A program made the position numbers and the translations under genes. Source: Acidimicrobiaceae bacterium (GTDB lineage Bacteria; Actinomycetota; Acidimicrobiia; Acidimicrobiales; RAAP-2). From it: a DNA stretch of 33,318 nt. Below the pieces are notes generated by a model that was not told the DNA's origin, did no database searches, and saw only the letters and a list, made by a program, of their open reading frames with translations. Numbering within the stretch: position 1 is the stretch's first letter; the number at the start of each line of letters is the position of its first letter. Positions 32,837 to 33,318 of this stretch are shown piece by piece. Location: positions 8,473-41,790 of the forward strand of contig PLRK01000069.1 in the NCBI GenBank assembly GCA_003163875.1, given 5' to 3'.

Positions 32837-33318
32837 ACGACCTGACGCAGTTAGAAGAGCCAACTGAGATTGACCAATCGATGCGAGAAGAAATCCGTCG
32901 CGTCTCGCACGCAACGAGGGCGCGCCGGCTGCTGATTTCGCGCGTCATGACGACACTTTGTGCGTTGACACTCGCCGTGACCGCGGTTCCACTCGTGTTG
33001 CTGTTGTTTCAATTGATCAAGCGTGGCGCGCCGGAGCTCACGTGGACGTTCTTCACGAAGGTGCCCGAGACGCCGTCGTTGATCGCGCCCAACGCCACGG
33101 GTGGATTGTCCAATGCCATCCTGGGCAGTATTGCTCTCAACATCTACGCGGCGATTTTGGCGATCCCGGTTGGTGTGCTCGTTGGCGTGTACCTCGCTGA
33201 GTCGCTGTCCAAGTTCGCGTCGGCGCTTCGTATCATCGCCCAGACCATGGCGGGGGCGCCGTCAATCCTGATGGGCTTGTTCGCCTTTTCCTTCGTCCTC
33301 CAGGACCTTCACGTCGGA
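32833..33318 (+). CDS. pstA: Phosphate ABC transporter permease PstA (truncated by window end)
   Basis: ATGA overlap with pstC; translation MNDLTQLEEPTEIDQSMREEIRRVSHATRARRLLISRVMTTLCALTLAVTAVPLVLLLFQLIKRGAPELTWTFFTKVPET...GGLSNAILGSIALNIYAAILAIPVGVLVGVYLAESL...AQTMAGAPSILMGLF. Not in the ORF track because it runs off the end. Confidence 0.92.
   Translation, partial: MNDLTQLEEPTEIDQSMREEIRRVSHATRARRLLISRVMTTLCALTLAVTAVPLVLLLFQLIKRGAPELTWTFFTKVPETPSLIAPNATGGLSNAILGSIALNIYAAILAIPVGVLVGVYLAESLSKFASALRIIAQTMAGAPSILMGLFAFSFVLQDLHVG

Noticed and set aside
32958-33200. 80-aa plus-strand ORF in the track at the end of the window
   Set aside because: Out of frame with the clearly recognisable PstA reading frame starting at 32833, which the track omits because it runs off the window end.

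Overview
This looks like a chromosomal segment from a mid-to-high GC actinobacterium, possibly Acidimicrobiia-like (inference from gene content only: F420-type PPOX protein, neocarzinostatin-fold protein, DhlA-like haloalkane dehalogenase). It is gene-dense, with about 30 supportable CDSs. In order: 3' part of a tRNA-Arg(CCT); PPOX/F420 oxidoreductase; divergent TetR / zinc-type oxidoreductase pair with a perfect 32-bp palindrome between them; a 377-bp inverted-repeat-bounded element carrying a TnpB C-terminal remnant; a block of secreted SGNH hydrolase, phosphosulfolactate-synthase (ComA) homologue, VOC protein, AMP-forming ligase, acyltransferase-3, histidine phosphatase and a second SGNH paralogue; purine salvage (PRTase, guanine deaminase); CtaG plus a membrane-SCO fusion plus a pentapeptide lipoprotein; a D,D-carboxypeptidase-like protein; a DHA2 MFS exporter and a neocarzinostatin-family secreted protein; YbjQ; a secreted orphan; isochorismatase-like protein, NCS1 permease, ADP-ribosylglycohydrolase and PfkB kinase (yegTUV-like logic); arylsulfatase and haloalkane dehalogenase; TrmO-like protein; thymidine kinase; 6-phosphofructokinase; a small zinc-ribbon protein; and pstS-pstC-pstA' with an 11-bp-periodic PHO-box-like array and a strong hairpin at the start of pstC. 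The best candidates for something undescribed are the ComA/VOC/ligase/acyltransferase cassette bracketed by two paralogous secreted SGNH proteins, and the small IR-bounded TnpB-remnant element. No CRISPR array, rRNA or intact transposase was seen. All product calls are from reading the protein sequences by eye; no database search was run.
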